A DNA stretch of 14,025 nt, taken from the NCBI GenBank assembly GCA_027482985.1, contig JAIXVO010000801.1, forward strand, positions 1 through 14,025, given 5' to 3'. A program made the position numbers and the translations under genes. This DNA comes from Cyanobacteriota bacterium (GTDB taxonomy: Bacteria; Cyanobacteriota; Cyanobacteriia; Leptolyngbyales; Leptolyngbyaceae). The stretch's first letter is position 1. Each line of letters begins with the position of its first letter. Shown here one piece after another: positions 13,045 to 14,025 of this stretch. Under the pieces are notes generated by a model. The model made no database searches. It was given only the letters and a program-made list of their open reading frames with translations, and had not been told where the DNA came from.

Positions 13045-14025
13045 ATGAATGAGGTCAAAATTTTAGGACTCCCTGCCGAAAAAGGTAGATGGCTTTTAGT
13101 CCCTTTGGGCATTATCGTGTTGCTGTGCTTGGGCACGGCTTATTCCTGGACCATTTTTAGAACCCCAGTGCAGGAAAGTTTTCAGTCCAGTGCGACGGAC
13201 AGTTTGCTGCCCTTTACCATTTTGCTGGTCGTCTTCTCGATCTTAATGCCGATCACGGGTTATAACATCGAACGCTTTGGCCCGCGTCGCATCATTGCGA
13301 TCGGTGCCATCATTATGGGGATTGGCTATGTGGCTTCTGGTTTTGTGCAAAACATTGGCGCGATGATGGTCACCTATGGCGCGATCGCGGGGGCTGGCGT
13401 GGGTATTGTGTATGGGGTGCCTCTGGCCGTGATTGCCAAATGGTTCCCGGATCAAAAAGGGCTTGCGGTTGGCACAACGGTGATTGGCTTTGGCCTCTCG
13501 CCACTAGTGACGGCTCCCTTAGCCAGTCAGCTGATTAAAACCTATGCACCGGACGGTTGGCGCACCACGCTGATCCTGTTTGGTACTGTGTTTACGCTGT
13601 TGATGCTGGCAATCGCGCTGGTGATGCAATATCCTCCGGCTGGCTGGCAACCCCGTGGTTGGCAACCGAACAGCCGCCAACAAACCCTGGTGGCAGGTCA
13701 TTCGACCCCCATGTTGCAATCTTCTAACTTTTGGGGCCTGTGGACTTGCTTTATTATTGGCACTTTTGTGGGGCTGGCCGCGATTGGCATTGCGCGGCAG
13801 GTGGCAGAAGAAATTGTCCAACTGGATAAGTCCGTGATTGCCTGGAATGTCTCACTGTTTGCCGTCTTCAACGGTTTAGGTCGCCCCTTCTTTGGCTGGT
13901 TTGCCGATCGCTTCACACCCAAACTGGCGGCGATCGTTGATTATACTTTGCTCATTGCCGCCTCTCTAATCATGCTGGGCACGGGGGCAGGGCAGGTCTT
14001 GAATTATCAGGTGGCGTTCTGTTTA
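13045..14025 (+). CDS. Major facilitator transporter, OFA (oxalate/formate antiporter-like) family, 3' end cut by window
   Basis: The frame is open from ATG 13045 to the window edge, giving 327 residues of a protein that is usually about 400-430. It is an inner-membrane secondary carrier for a small solute, probably an organic anion; the substrate cannot be fixed. Hydrophobic segments lie near residues 16-36, 55-73, 82-102, 106-126, 144-164, 174-194, 229-249, 265-285 and 295-315. The MFS motif A loop reads GYNIERFGPRR (72-82), and GVPLAVIAKWFPDQKGLAVG (124-143) is the characteristic OFA-type region after TM4. A second-half motif-A-like loop, GWFADRFTPK, lies at 284-293. It is divergent from the response regulator gene across 707 bp. 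No strong Shine-Dalgarno precedes the ATG; the start was chosen because it opens the usual short N-terminal tail before TM1. MFS is certain; OFA is likely from motif resemblance. Confidence 0.88.
   Translation, partial: MNEVKILGLPAEKGRWLLVPLGIIVLLCLGTAYSWTIFRTPVQESFQSSATDSLLPFTILLVVFSILMPITGYNIERFGPRRIIAIGAIIMGIGYVASGFVQNIGAMMVTYGAIAGAGVGIVYGVPLAVIAKWFPDQKGLAVGTTVIGFGLSPLVTAPLASQLIKTYAPDGWRTTLILFGTVFTLLMLAIALVMQYPPAGWQPRGWQPNSRQQTLVAGHSTPMLQSSNFWGLWTCFIIGTFVGLAAIGIARQVAEEIVQLDKSVIAWNVSLFAVFNGLGRPFFGWFADRFTPKLAAIVDYTLLIAASLIMLGTGAGQVLNYQVAFCL

Noticed and set aside
588..13390. Repeated GCGATCGC octamers as a dispersed mobile repeat
   Set aside because: These are HIP1 sites, abundant across most cyanobacterial genomes; used here only as a taxonomic clue.

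Overview
The window comes from a cyanobacterium. The palindrome GCGATCGC (HIP1) occurs more than 25 times, inside genes and between them, and the very large PAS/GAF hybrid kinases are typical of cyanobacteria, probably a filamentous or otherwise signalling-rich lineage. The genus cannot be read from the sequence. I see no rRNA, tRNA, CRISPR array, transposase or integrase.

Layout. At the left, 50-1813 (+) is a complete half-size ABC exporter. It converges, with a 9 bp gap, on a minus-strand block of three signal-transduction genes covering 1823-12337. In the direction of transcription these are: (1) a 686-residue response regulator, REC-winged helix-REC-REC-PAS (12337 to 10277); (2) after a 233 bp leader, a 1979-residue membrane-anchored hybrid kinase with seven PAS domains, a phytochrome-type GAF, HisKA/HATPase and a C-terminal REC (10043 to 4104); (3) only 16 bp later, a 754-residue REC-GAF-GAF-HisKA/HATPase kinase (4087 to 1823). 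A 707 bp gene-poor region (12338-13044) with several inverted and direct repeats separates this block from a divergent major facilitator gene of the OFA (oxalate/formate antiporter-like) type, which starts at 13045 and runs off the right edge.

How the genes may work together. The three minus-strand genes look like one multi-step phosphorelay. The giant kinase senses through its membrane, PAS and GAF modules. The smaller kinase carries its own N-terminal receiver. The response regulator has the only DNA-binding domain. In that regulator the two receivers flanking the DNA-binding domain have lost the phosphoacceptor aspartate (Ala and Asn in its place), and only the third is intact, so control of DNA binding is probably unconventional. 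The targets are unknown. The divergent transporter and the regulator's own upstream region, which holds a 20 bp-spaced direct repeat, are the nearest candidates.

I do not see a clearly new system. The most unusual points are the non-phosphorylatable receivers around the winged helix, a Cys-Tyr variant of a bilin-type GAF, a three-fold internal repeat in the membrane sensor, and an unexplained 9-11 bp stem-loop in the 707 bp region.
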